Shown: in pieces, positions 40,786-52,238 of the stretch
Layout of the letters: every line of letters begins with the position of its first letter
How positions within the stretch are numbered: the stretch's first letter is position 1
DNA from: Amanita rubescens
Taxonomy: Eukaryota > Basidiomycota > Agaricomycetes > Agaricales > Amanitaceae
NCBI GenBank assembly: GCA_015039365.1
Contig: WION01000014.1
Coordinates: 248,001-312,000 of the forward strand
Reading direction: 5' to 3'
Length of the DNA stretch: 64,000 nucleotides
Notes under the pieces: model-generated
Databases searched by the model: none
What the model was told of the DNA's origin: nothing
Seen by the model: only the letters and a program-made list of their open reading frames with translations
Made by a program: the position numbers and the translations under genes

Positions 40786-42125
40786 GTGATGAGCGCGGCC
40801 GAGACGGCGCGAGAAAACTACAACTGGGTGGGGACAAGTTGGTGTTAGAAAACCACAGCTGGACGAGGGTGTGATGGTATGATAAAACTGCAGGTAAGTG
40901 GGGTTGCTATGGTGCAAGAACACCACGGTTGGGTAAAGGATCGACGGTGCTGAAGAACCGCAGGCAAGTGTGGTGCTGGAAAACTGCAGCTGGGTGGGGG
41001 GCACGATGGTGCGAGAACACCATAATTGGGTGAGGCATCAATGGTGCTGGAAAACCGCGGGTGGATGGGGCGCACTTTCTGAGTATTTGAGGGAAGCAGA
41101 AGGAACGATTTACGTGGCTTGAAAACCACAGCTAGGTGGGCAGGGACAGTTCTCAAGAACCACCGGGGCCCTGGTATAACAAAACCACAGGCGAGGGGCT
41201 GTCAAACGGTTCTCCAGAACCATAGTGACGTTAGTGTAAGAAAACTGCAGGTGGGGGCATGGAGAATGGTGCTGAAGCACCAGGGGGGCTGTGGTGGAAT
41301 AAAACTGCGGGCGAAGGCGAGATGAACGGTTCTAAAGAACCATGGGGTTGCTGGTATAACAAAACCACGGTGACGTTGGTGTAGGAAAACCGCAGGCGAG
41401 GGCATGGAGAACAGTTCTGAAGAACCAGGGGTCGTGGTGTAAGAGAACTGCAGGCGGGGGCGTGGAAAATGGTGCTAAAGAACCAGGGGCGCGTGGTGTA
41501 ATAAAACCGCAGCCGAAGGCGAGACAAACAGTTCTAAAGAACCACGGGGTTGCTGGTATAACAAAACCACGGGCGAGGGCTTGTCAAACGGTTCTTCAGA
41601 ACCACGGCGACGTTGGTGTAGGAAAACCGCGGGCGAGGGCGTGGAGAACGGTTCTGAAGAACCAGGGGGTCGTGGTGTAAGAAAACTGCAGGCGGGGGTG
41701 TGGAAAATGGTGCTGGAGAACCAGGGGTGCGTGGTGTAATAAAACCGTGGGCAAAGGCGAGATGAACAGTTCTAAAGAACCATAGGGTTGCTGGTATAAC
41801 AAGACCACGGGCGAAGGCTTGTCAAACAGTTCTCCAGAACCACAGCAACATTGGTATAGGAAAACCGCAGGCGGGGGCGTGGAGAAGAACCATGGGATAC
41901 TGGTGTAAGAAAACTGCGAGCAGGGGGAACGGTTATAAAGAATGATCGTGAGGAGCGATAGTGCGAGAAACCTACGGTTGGCGGGTTTCAGATGGTGCGA
42001 GAACACCGTACTCTTGATGCACGGCGAGTAAAAGTTGCCGCTGGGCGGGGTGGGAGAGAACCATGGCTAGTCGAGAGTGAGATGATGGTGGGGCTGAGAT
42101 GGTGCAAGAAACCACGGCTGGGGCA
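40786..42125 (-). repeat. Minisatellite array 2, opposite orientation to array 1
   Basis: Imperfect monomers of about 30-60 bases with cores such as GGTGCTGGAAAACCGCAG and GGTATAACAAAACCACGG are the reverse complement of the array 1 core. Larger blocks recur at spacings of about 200-240 bases: GTTGCTGGTATAAC at 41347, 41549 and 41787, with a variant near 41168. Many monomers carry a small hairpin, GGTTCT-NN-AGAACC. The open frames that cross the array are by-products. Confidence 0.82.
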
Positions 42126-42545
42126 GCATTGGTATAACCGCATGCAGCAGGTTGGCGGTTAGGCGTTAGCGCTCAATCACACAGGCGGGCATCGGAGGCT
42201 GGAGACCCGGGGCGGGAATCCATGATCGAGAAGCGATAGGAATTCGGCAGTGGAAAAAACACAATACTATTATTGGTGGTGGTCGAGTACTACAAGGTCG
42301 ATGGTGCCCACGGACTATGTAGATCCTGCGATATAGTTGCCAGCGATGCGCGGTATGGCGTGATCGTGACCGCGAGAGGAACGAACGGGCGTGCCAACTT
42401 TTGGCGGGAAGTGTGTGTCTGTTTGGAACGGCTGGGAGCTCACGGGTTATCCGAACTGGTCAAGGTGTAATGTTCCCACGCCATAGTCCCACTCTATGGT
42501 TTATGGACTTCGAATTCCCTGCGATGATAACGATGACATCCGCTA
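42126..42545. other. Intergenic region downstream of the aldolase
   Basis: About 420 bases lie between minisatellite 2 and the aldolase stop codon. No gene is seen. Confidence 0.5.
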
Positions 42546-43723
42546 TCACGCCTTCCCTGCAGACCCAAACAATCTAAAGAAACCTTCGCAAACTCCGGCA
42601 AAAACCTCCGTTGCTTCTTCAATTGCGACTGGAAATGGCTTATCTAACACTCCTTGAGAAAGTTCCTTGACGTATGGGTCTCTGGCGGCGCCATTGACGT
42701 TAATCTAACAAAGGATTGAATACATGATAACGGAAATGTACGGGAGAACACACCTTGCTCACGCCATTTTTGATGCATTCACGAAACAATGCATCTGATA
42801 AATCGTCAGTTCCATGCAGGCACAGGGGTACCTTATCCCTGAATGTTTCCCACAGCCGCGTAAGACTTGAAGACGACGCTTAAGATTGCTTTATAGCGCA
42901 ATGTAAAGTACTCACATGTCCTGGCGAAAATTAGGGGGGTTGAGATAACGTCCGTGAAGGTTGCCGATGCTAGGAGCAAGTATGTCTGCACCTGTCCTTA
43001 AGCGGAATTCGGATCCTACTTCGTGTTCATACATGCAACACAACTTACTCGCGCATATAAACTGAAGCCTTTGTGGGATCTGTAAGCTTGGCATCGGATA
43101 TCGTCCGCAATCCTGCCTCTCCACCTTCCATGCGACCTAGCTCCACTTCCACAGCGATACCGTATTTGTGTGCTCGTTCAACGTAAGGTCGAGAAAGGAC
43201 AATGTTCTCTTCATCCGTCTGAGAGATTTGGTTAACGTCGCCGATATGCACCACAGCACAAGATGCTTATACGTCAGCGTGGCTAGCATCGACCATGATA
43301 CTGTCAAATGTTATTCCTTTCTCGGCCAGGTTGAAAACAAATTCGAGGTGCTCAGGATCTGTGGCATGATCGAGATGCACGGAGATGGGAACGGTTGCCT
43401 GGTGTGCCCTTGCGTGATATAATAAGTCTTTCAGCGAATGAAGAAGGCAAACATATAAGACCGACAGATCTAGGCAAAAGCGCAAGAAAGGACCTCCTCC
43501 ATACATGAGAGTAATAGGAAATAAGAGAAGTATGGCTGGACTTCGAGCACGTTCTGCAGCGCGGACTAGTGCGATCGCGGACTGTGCATCATAACTGGGA
43601 GCCCCTGAATACGGTGATCCGCTGATGAAGAAGTACTTCATACCAGACTTGTGCTAGCACGCCATATCCTTCAAGTTCAGCTTTCTTAAGAATTTCCAAG
43701 GTGCGATTGTTGTAGAGTGACAT
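42546..43723 (-). CDS. Class II fructose-bisphosphate aldolase family protein
   Basis: The ATG at 43723 starts MSLYNNRTLEILKKAELEGY and the gene ends at TGA 42546-42548, with about six exons and short GT-AG introns. Landmarks are: HARAHQATVPISVHLDHATD with the metal-ligand His and the catalytic Asp of class II aldolases, FDSIMVDASH, EVELGRMEGGEAGL (second metal site region), TGADILAPSIGNLHG with the glycine-rich phosphate loop and another His, LCLHGTDDLSD with a third His ligand, and NGVSKINVN. These zinc-dependent enzymes split ketose (bis)phosphates; the group close to GatY/KbaY and related aldolases fits best. The product is about 290 residues and cytosolic. A start at the upstream near-cognate codon is possible but not needed. 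It is divergent from the GST at 44115. Confidence 0.85.
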
Positions 43724-44114
43724 GCCGCTGCTTAGTAAGCTACCTTGGCGAATCAACGTAGTCCGGCACTGCTGCATCCGCACACCCGCCGGAATGAACT
43801 GGAGGTGTAGTGCTCTTGAATCTGTTCGCCTCTCTCACGCTCACGTTCGGTCACTAAGTGGATGATCTTGGGTAATCAGCTTAAGGAACGGTATCATCGA
43901 GTACTGATCCTCGACCTACATCCATGTCAACTTTATCGATGTGTTGGTAATACAACATCAGCGCGAGATCGCTAACATCCTTCTCTGCTCACTAATACTC
44001 ACATGACATTCCGCTTTTAAATGGCCGACACGGAGGTGCGGGTGCTTGGTCATCGGGTATTCTTACTGCCAAGCAGGTATTAAATGCTCACCGTGAGCCA
44101 TCATCAAGCAGAAA
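43724..44114. promoter_or_regulatory. Shared divergent promoter region, aldolase and GST
   Basis: There are 391 bases between two start codons pointing away from each other. No clear TATA or known operator is visible. Confidence 0.4.
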
Positions 44115-44902
44115 ATGACCATCATCTTCTACGACTTCCCGTCCAAGACCGTTAACGCACCATGGAATCCGAACACGTGGAAAGTTAGGTGCGCTAGAGA
44201 TGCGCCTGTGGCGACAAGCTCGAAGGCTAATTTATCGTTTGCCACAGATATACCTTGAATTACAAGGGGATCCCGTTTAAAACGGAGCTACTTGAATACG
44301 TTGATATCGAGAAGGTCTTGAAAGCGAAAGGTGTTCCACCTTCCACGGATAAGTACACCCTTCCATCCATTTTCGACACCTCTACGGGCATCGGTGTGTC
44401 CGAATCCCACCGGATTGCCGAGTACCTGGACAAAACCTACCCTGACACGCCAAAAGTGATCCCTCCCGGCACCGAAGTTTTGCAAACTACGTGGATTGAA
44501 GCCATCAAGCCACAGCTTGGCGCACTGTGGCAATTCAGCATTCCGGGGACGCTCAACATAATTGATCACCCCGCGAGTCGGGATTATTTCTACCGGACCC
44601 GATCAGCCATCTTCGGAAAGGATTTGAACAATATGAAGCCGAAGGGCGAGGCATGGGACGCTGCTATGAAGGAGTTGGAGAAAGGTTTCAATACGATTGA
44701 CCAATGGATTTCGAAAAGCGGTGGGCCCTATGTTATGGGTACAAATCCGACCTTCGCGGATTTTGTTCTGGCGGGATGGCTCAAGTGGACAGAGGTAGCG
44801 GTGGGGAAGAACAGCAAGGAGTGGCAATTGATCGTGTCTTGGAACGAAGGGCGCTGGGCCAAGCGTCTTGCGCAGTTGGCCAAGTACGAAAACCCGCAGT
44901 AG
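44115..44902 (+). CDS. Glutathione S-transferase, etherase-like (second intact copy)
   Basis: There are two exons, 44115-44188 and 44248-44902, and a product of about 242 residues. It has the same architecture as the GST at 12132: NAPWNPNTWKVR with the SP/NP-x-x-WK-x-R signature, LNYKGIPFKTELLEYVDIE, the glutathione-site block PSIFDTSTGIGVSESHRIAEYLD, and the C-terminal NPTFADFVLAGWLKWTE helix. The intron splits an Arg codon at the same place as in the first GST, so the two are paralogs rather than convergent. It is likely a cytosolic detoxifying or aryl-ether-cleaving enzyme. It lies outside the minisatellites, on the other side from its relatives. Confidence 0.9.
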
Positions 44903-47900
44903 AAACGGATAAACAGAGGTTTTCCGTCATTGTATGTATGCTCCGAATTACCGCCGAACAACATTGTACGAAATAGGCATAATGAACCTCTATGTCCGAC
45001 AGGTGTATTGTGACACGAGAGGCTCGTCCGACGAGGTCGGCTCGAGATGTGCCAATTGAAATACCAGCCGATTTAAGACCTACCAATTCAGAGTCACCGG
45101 TAAACAAAATAGTAGAACGAGAGGCTAACAAGGACCGGTGATGGTTATAGCTGTGCAGTGGGCGAGCTTAATAGAGCTGAAACAGGCCAAGAAGCGGAAT
45201 GACATATGGACATTGTATTCCTGAAGCTCCAATGTGCGTTCCTGCCGGACGGAGTATGTTTGACTGCCGGTTCATCCTAGTTCGACGCAGTTGGCTCGCT
45301 TGGGGGCGCTGCGACAATGACGAGACAAGTACCAAGGAGCTGCTTAAGTCCACGGGGAAGGGGACAAGAATCCGAAACCTACGATGTTGACGCTGGCTTC
45401 ATCATACACGACCTAGGCCTTAATGGTTTGGTAGAGCGTGATACATGCGCGCGGCATAAGGGGACTCGGGACGCGGACCAAGTTATTCAATTCGTACGCC
45501 AGATCTGAGACTACACTGTTTCAGTAGTGTATTGATTGAGTCTTGCTCGAATGCAATCCGTGTCCGGCCTCCGGTTGTTATTGCGCGGATGGTGAACCTT
45601 TTGAAATAGCATTGAATAGAAGTAAGTCTAAATTGGGGTTTCCCACGCTTACTTACGATCTGCCTGCTCCCGGCGGTGCGCCCATATTGCACAGCCAGGC
45701 TCGACTGCCATTAGAGCTCTACTTAGGGTCCCATGATAATGCAAGCTTCGCTCCCGACTCGGATAAAGACATACCAGGTATTCTTGTCAGATATGGAAGG
45801 TTGTGGAACCCCACATCTTTTCAATTGAAATTTTAGCTTGGTGCTAATGGATAAACAGAAACACGAAGGCGGTACAAGCCTGCAGGAGATGGAAGCAAGT
45901 TTGAGGATCCTCGAATGGCTAGATTTTCTTGACTGTGCGGTTTGTCAACTTCTCAGTTTCCTCGACCAATCTTCATCTTACTTGTTTCGGCAAGCGTCAA
46001 TACTTGCCGCTGGCATTTTTAATCAATACCATCACATGAATCGGCAACGGTCATCAGAATTTAGCCAGAATGTAAAGCCTAATGGACGCATTAGATCTTA
46101 ACATATTTTGAGGTCAGGGCAGAGGTTGTGTGCATGGTAAGTGTTACTCCATATGCTTAGATGACTTCTGCATGGACGCAGGGTAATCCTTACTTCCACA
46201 AGATGCAAAGAAGCATGCCGTTTCAGGCGCAAATGGAACAGCGGAATTCCGTTGTCAGTCGTCGAGAATGCAGAAGTATGAAGGTGAGACTCACAACTAC
46301 CACGCAGCCAGGTCTTTGGTTTTGAACAGAGCGAGCGTTTCCGCACACACAGCGCTCACAGTTTGAACTTAGTACGCATGCTGTTCAATGGGCGTAAATG
46401 GGGACGCGGTCCGGTCCAAAAGAGGTATACTTGGTTGCATATGTGAATAACTCGCCACCGCAAGTAGGTGCTATTAGCGATGATCCAGGGGTTTTGTTTG
46501 ACACCTACGTTTCAAGGACAATCTTTACCCTATATGAAAACAAGTTAACAATACCCAAACTGCGGCTCTTCACACCTGCGTCATACGAGATGCTCCGTTC
46601 CATTACAAGATGCATCTTGGGCGTCAAATGTGGTGGCACTCGTTGCGCTCGCGATGCGGTGTGCCGCCAACAATTAAAACAACCGCGTGAACGCATTCCC
46701 AATGCATATGGACGCGAATACACGACCCTCGTGTCCGCGTCGGTCGTGCGTTCAGAGTACAAGAACCTCCCGCTGGACTTCCGACGTGTACGGCGTTCTG
46801 AAATGTTTCCAGACGATCGGTAGCGCAACTGTCTATCAACTATAACACAGTCTGTCTGACATGAGAAGATTGCTGCGTGGCGTTCCAAAATAGTATATCA
46901 TGACAGCTCAGTGGCGTGATTATGCAAGTGAGAAGTCGCCAATATTCCAATACATAGCAACGTCTGATTATTGTGTGCTGAGGTACGCAGCGGGTTTCAA
47001 GCTCTTGTAGCGATTACGACAGACATCTATGAGCCAACAAGGGACGATAAACCACTGAAATGAGTGTACTCTTTGTACACCATCGACCCTGGATTTTCCC
47101 TCCGCGAACAAGCTATTGACATCATACCTCTACAGCAATTTGGACACGTGGATAGAAATGCTGCTTTCCGAATCCACCCATTAGTATGTGGAACTACCAA
47201 AGTCAATAGGAGAGTAAAGTCGTTTGTACCGTCTGAGAGTCACCAGATAAGATATCATATATCGTGATAGATCGGGACAAAGCAACGGCAAGCTTCCGTA
47301 AGGACGATGTCCCGTGCTCAGTACTATTGAATTTAAGCCTTCCTCGAAGGAGCTTCGAGTCCCGGAACAGTATTGTTCCTGATCGATTTGAATGTATTGA
47401 TATAGTCTATTCTGTGCCCACCGCCAGTCGACCCTACTACCTTTGACGTTCTTCCATCCAGATTACACATGCATTACAATTGGGGACCCGTGTATAGCGC
47501 TCGGGACCGGTCAACCCGGAGATGTGCTGGCGCTTTGGGCGTTGTTTCAGATGTCGCATCGTGCCTTGATGTCTGGGAGTTAAGTAAGATATTTGTGTTG
47601 AATGTGGTTATGTAGTAATTGTTGTGTTGGCAACCTCTGGGGTGGTCGGGTTATAGAATATGATCGCGGGGCGCTAAGATATTTGTTATCTAGATTCTAA
47701 GGAATTTGATGTTATTTGATGTCAGATGTAGGAGAAGGTCGGGCGGCCGAAAACCCTAGGCGAAGCCCGATATACCCGTGGTGAGAGTAAGCAGTCGAGA
47801 CGCGTTGTATCGTGTTTGTCGTCAGGCCGCGTCAGGTGTGTGGCCCTATTTTTACGTGCCAGCGATGCGGGTCCTGTGGATTGTTTTCCATATGAGGGAT

Positions 47901-49205
47901 GCGAACTGCGCTATGATGGTGATAGAGAACGGAATGGAGTTCATATCATCGTCTAGATCAGATTCTATGATTAAGGTGGAAATAGCTCCGGTAAGTGGAA
48001 TTCCACAACAGCAATGATGGGTCATGAAGTGGTCTGTTGGTGGAATAGTCACAAGGAACACGTCGAATGAATAAGGATGTTTAAAGAGTCTGGGTCTTCC
48101 GGCATTGTGGACACCGGGTGTCAAGTAATGTTCAGAAGCTCGTTATTACCGTATTGAACATCGCCGACCCACTATGGCAAATGAAAGCATCCGAGGATTC
48201 GGGAATGTGTGCGCCTGCGCATGCCTTACCCTATCTAATGACAAAGGAGTGGATGGTACTATGCATGTGAACCCTTGTTACCCAATTGTGCTTGAAGTAA
48301 GCAACGGCGTATATAGAGAAGCCTCGTGTCTTGAATTCGTTCGAGGTTATTGATAGCCTTCAGAATGCATTTCTTAATGAGACGGCGATTAGCGTCGAAA
48401 AACGTGCTGTATCAGAAGGCAAGGTATGCCCGTTAGGACTGGCACGAGGCAGTGGGGGTCGGAAATGTCGTGGCTCATGCAAATCCAAGAATGAAGTTAT
48501 GAGAGTTCATGAAACAGGGTCTTTCTCAGCCTGGGCTGGTGAGAGACGGTGTCCGGCGAGACGGGGTGTACCGGCGTGCGTCTAACGAAGGTAGAATATA
48601 TAGTATGGACTTTGAGATATCTAATAGGAGACTGAAGGACAGGGCTGAGGTACATGATCAGCGTTAGCGTGGGACGACTCTCATGGATGCCACCAAAAGA
48701 GCGTAAACCGGTTCGGATCAGCCCGTGGCGGCCATGTGGAGGCCAAGCGGGGATGTATATTCGCGGTGGCCCTCTTGGTTTGTCAGGAACGGGGGTGTGA
48801 CAGACACTGCCCTCCTCATGGCCAAGCGCGGCGATGGCGGTTTGTGGCAGTTTGTGGCCTACAGGTGGCCGCGGTCGTGATCCGCCGGAGCCGCGGCGAG
48901 GATGATTGGCCATGGACCCGGCGGCCGAGTTATTAGCACAGCATGAAGCGAGGCAGGGCCAACGAAGGCTCGCAGCAACAAAGCAATACAGTGCAAGGCG
49001 TTGAAGGGAAAGCGACTCGGAATAAACGGATGGCCGATGGTATGGGTTGCCGTACGGTTGGCAGCGTGTCGCAGGGCGCACGGAGGACTGCGAACAGCTC
49101 GGGCCGGGTTCGGTGGGGGGCGGCTAATCAAGGAGCCGGCGTGACAGTCACAAGAGCGGAGCGACAGGGTTACATATTGGACAGCCTGACTACTATCGCT
49201 CTGCA
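44903..49205. other. Long gene-free region
   Basis: About 4.3 kb separate the GST and the SFP1-like gene. The many short frames overlap on both strands and none shows a recognisable domain, intron chain or codon pattern. The last few hundred bases should hold the SFP1 promoter and 5' UTR. Diverged transposon remains are possible but I cannot identify any. Confidence 0.5.
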
Positions 49206-51585
49206 ATGTCCACCACTCAGCCCATCGCACTCCCCGCCTCTCATTCCTTCCACGACCATCCTATGGCCGACGGTTCATTCCCAGGTGACGCTGGCGCTTT
49301 TAATCCCGCCTCATATGCGAGACACTTCATCGGCTCTCCCATCTCCTGGCGTCAGGGATCCTTCGCCAGCAGGTTCATCGCTGGCTCTCCTTCTGCTCAT
49401 TTCTTCGAGTAAGTTCGATCCCTTCGCTCGAGTTCGCCTTCTCTAACATTCCCCCAGGCATGGTGAACATAAATACCCCAGAACATCGTCGTCAATAGAC
49501 AGCGACCGTGGTTCATTAGCTAACGCACTTAACGTGTCAGACCGCGAAGGGGAACTGGTGAGTATATGCGCTTCTTTCTTACCTCCCTTGAACTCTCTAA
49601 TCATCCCCCAGTGTCGCAATTACACTTGCTGTGGTTTGCATCTCAACGATATGCATGCCCTCGTCGAGCATCTGGAGGAGGTTCATTTCGGCGCATATAA
49701 CCACAATTCGGTTCATACACAGGCTCAGATGCAGATGCAGTACGCATCTCAACCTACCCACGCTGACCACTCCAACGCTCGGGTGCCAACTCATCAGCCT
49801 TCCCACGTCGGATCAAGTCAAGTGTCTTCAGCTCACGCGCACACATATCCGACACCCTTCGATCCTGATGATATGGAGCTTGAGCTTGATCTAGAGACAA
49901 CGTCAGTCCCTCAACTCCAGCATCCATCTACAGCGCACTCCTCCCCTTCTTCGGGAGTGCCAACGCCACCTGATACCCCCATCACAACGCCCCTGTCCGC
50001 CTATCCGAATGCTTTGCCAAACTCCCACTTGTCGCTACCTCATTCAAGTGTTCATCCGCTATCACAACCGGCATCCCCGATGTCGTCATATGATCCTAGT
50101 GTTCATGTTTCAGCTGCATCAACGGCCCCATCTACCCGTCACTCCTCACCGACCGGCACCTCGACGCGGCCCAACCTCAATCTGAATTTGACTGCGTTTC
50201 AGAGGAATACCCAGTATTGTGGTAACCAGCCGTGTAACCCGGAAGAGGCTTTCAACGCGTACGCACGCTATGCGAGTGACTACTCGGCATGTATGCCTGG
50301 AGCACAGTACGATGCGAATGAAGCTAGCGCCATCCAGGCAAGTTGGCATCAGCAACCGACCCAAGGCAACAGTGCAGGTCAATGTGTGCCTCCCGCCCTC
50401 TTGTTCTCGACGAGTGCAAGTACAACGCCCCTTAGTACTCCTGACGGTTCCCGGGTGCCCAGCCCATCTGTGGGCGGGTATGGAACCCGTGCGCTCTGTC
50501 AATCTTCTGCCCCTGCGACTCCTTGTAGGACGACCCCCCCGTCTTCCATCGCTTCTGGACGTTCCAGCTCCAGATCAAGCTCTGCCGCAGGTTCGACGAC
50601 ACTTTCCAGGCCCGCTTCGTCCTTGCTTCTCTCCAAGCCGTTCAAGTGCCCTAAACCCAACTGTAACAAGTCGTACAAGCAGGCCAACGGTCTGAAGTAT
50701 CACATGACTCACGGAAGCTGTAACTTTGCTCCACCGAAGGATCTTGAACACGTAAAAGATCTCCTGGAGCGGAAGCGACGAGATCGTGAGCGTGAGCGCG
50801 AGAAGCTCGGTGGAGCAGCTGATGATTCTGGCCTAGCAGGGCTCGGGAGAAGTATGAGCCTTGGCAACGTCGGAGACGGGGACGATGCTCTGGATTTGTC
50901 CAACATCTCAGAGTCAGAGTTGCGAGAAGTGGAAAAGGAAGCAGAGAAGCGGATGAAGCCCTTTGCTTGTGGCGTCGGCGATTGTCAAAGACGATACAAG
51001 AATATGAATGGGCTGAGGTATCACTACCAACACTCGGGCGATCATGGAGCTGTCGGTCTCGCACTGCTAGCCAGTGGACAGCATGAGTGTCTGCAGGGCC
51101 AAAAGCGTAATCAGTCGACCTCTGGCTCGAAGCAGAGTGCCGATGGCGACAAGGACGTGAAACGGCCAATAGTCACGCATGTCAATAGCTTGGTCGCTCG
51201 TGGAAGCTCAAGCATGCCAGTGAGCAGGGCCTCGAGTCGGACCGGAACACCTCAGCCCCTTCCACAGCCAGGAGCCCATTACTCGCCTACAAATTCCAGT
51301 GTCAGTGTCAACACCGTCGGCATTACGCACGCTCAACCATTCACCCCACCCCAGGCTAGTGCTCAGCAACAGCTGTCGCCGCATCAGGGTCATGCTCAGG
51401 CACAGCAGCTGGCTGCAGCATATCACCAGCAATATGCTGCACAGCTACAACGCCAGCAACAGCAACAGTACCAACAGTACGCGCACATTCAAGCTGTACA
51501 AATCCATACTCAGCAACAACCGCAGCAGCAGCAGCAGATGATGCATCCGCAGGTGGTGTACAGTAATGCAGTGGACATGTCATAG
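49206..51585 (+). CDS. SFP1: SFP1-like split C2H2 zinc-finger transcription factor
   Basis: There are three exons, 49206-49408, 49458-49557 and 49612-51585, and a product of about 758 residues. Three zinc-binding regions are seen: C-x4-C in CRNYTCCGLHLNDMHALVEH-x3-H across the exon 3 start, CPKPNCNKSYKQANGLKYHM-x-H near 50650, and CGVGDCQRRYKNMNGLRYHYQH near 50965. The far-apart fingers with GLKYH/GLRYH blocks are the hallmark of Sfp1-type factors, which in yeast control ribosomal protein and ribosome-biogenesis genes under TOR signalling. The regions between are Ser/Pro/Thr-rich and disordered, and the C-terminal 100 residues are Gln-rich (CAG/CAA runs). The start is the first ATG of the chain; a Ser/Gly-rich region with SPISWRQGS follows. 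The nucleus is the expected location. Confidence 0.88.
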
Positions 51586-52238
51586 ACATGTTCCTCGTGA
51601 TACCCGGGTTTCGAAGTTTCTCTTACCAGTCGTGGCGTGGTACGCCAGCTTGGACAGCGTAACTCCAAAAAAAAAATGACGAAGACTACGCTATTGCATC
51701 AAAAGTAATCAAAATGGGCACCTGTATTCAATATTTCACCTAATCATTGCCGTCGGTCTTCATAATCGAACGGGTTTCTCTCCTCTCGCCCGTTGTATTG
51801 GACGTGTAATCGTCATTGTAAAAGTTTAATATCAAGATCTCGACATTTGTTCTCAACTCCGCTTTCATCCTTTTGACGAAGGCGCGCCCCTCCCCTCAAA
51901 ATCGGTTAAATACGGTGTTGCCTGGGCGGCGAAAAAGGGCCAAAGCGGTGCGCCTCGCAAAAAGTAATGTACATACACCAATGATCTAGTACATAGAAGT
52001 TCCACATTCCGTCTTGTGATATATTTCTTGCTCTTCATCTTACCAATTTTTTTTATCGTAACCTTGCTCGTTATAGCAGTAGTAAAAGTGTTCATGTCGT
52101 TCACAGATATATAGCATATTCAGTATATTGTGTCCTTATGAATGAGCGTATTTGAAATGCGACCGCTTGGCCTGGGACCTCGGAGTTTGCGCATGGCTAA
52201 GCGCAACCCTGAAATAGCTCCACTAGTATGCTCATGCC
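51586..52238. other. 3' region of SFP1-like gene and next promoter
   Basis: There are 653 bases without a gene. A run of ten A (about 51667) and several AT-rich stretches follow the stop. Confidence 0.5.

Noticed and set aside
40690..42006. Several minus-strand frames of about 70-136 codons
   Set aside because: They cross minisatellite 2 in different frames and show only repeat-derived residues.
48497..49081. A 194-codon minus-strand frame upstream of the SFP1-like gene
   Set aside because: It overlaps other frames, has no known domain, and its composition follows the GC-rich stretch.
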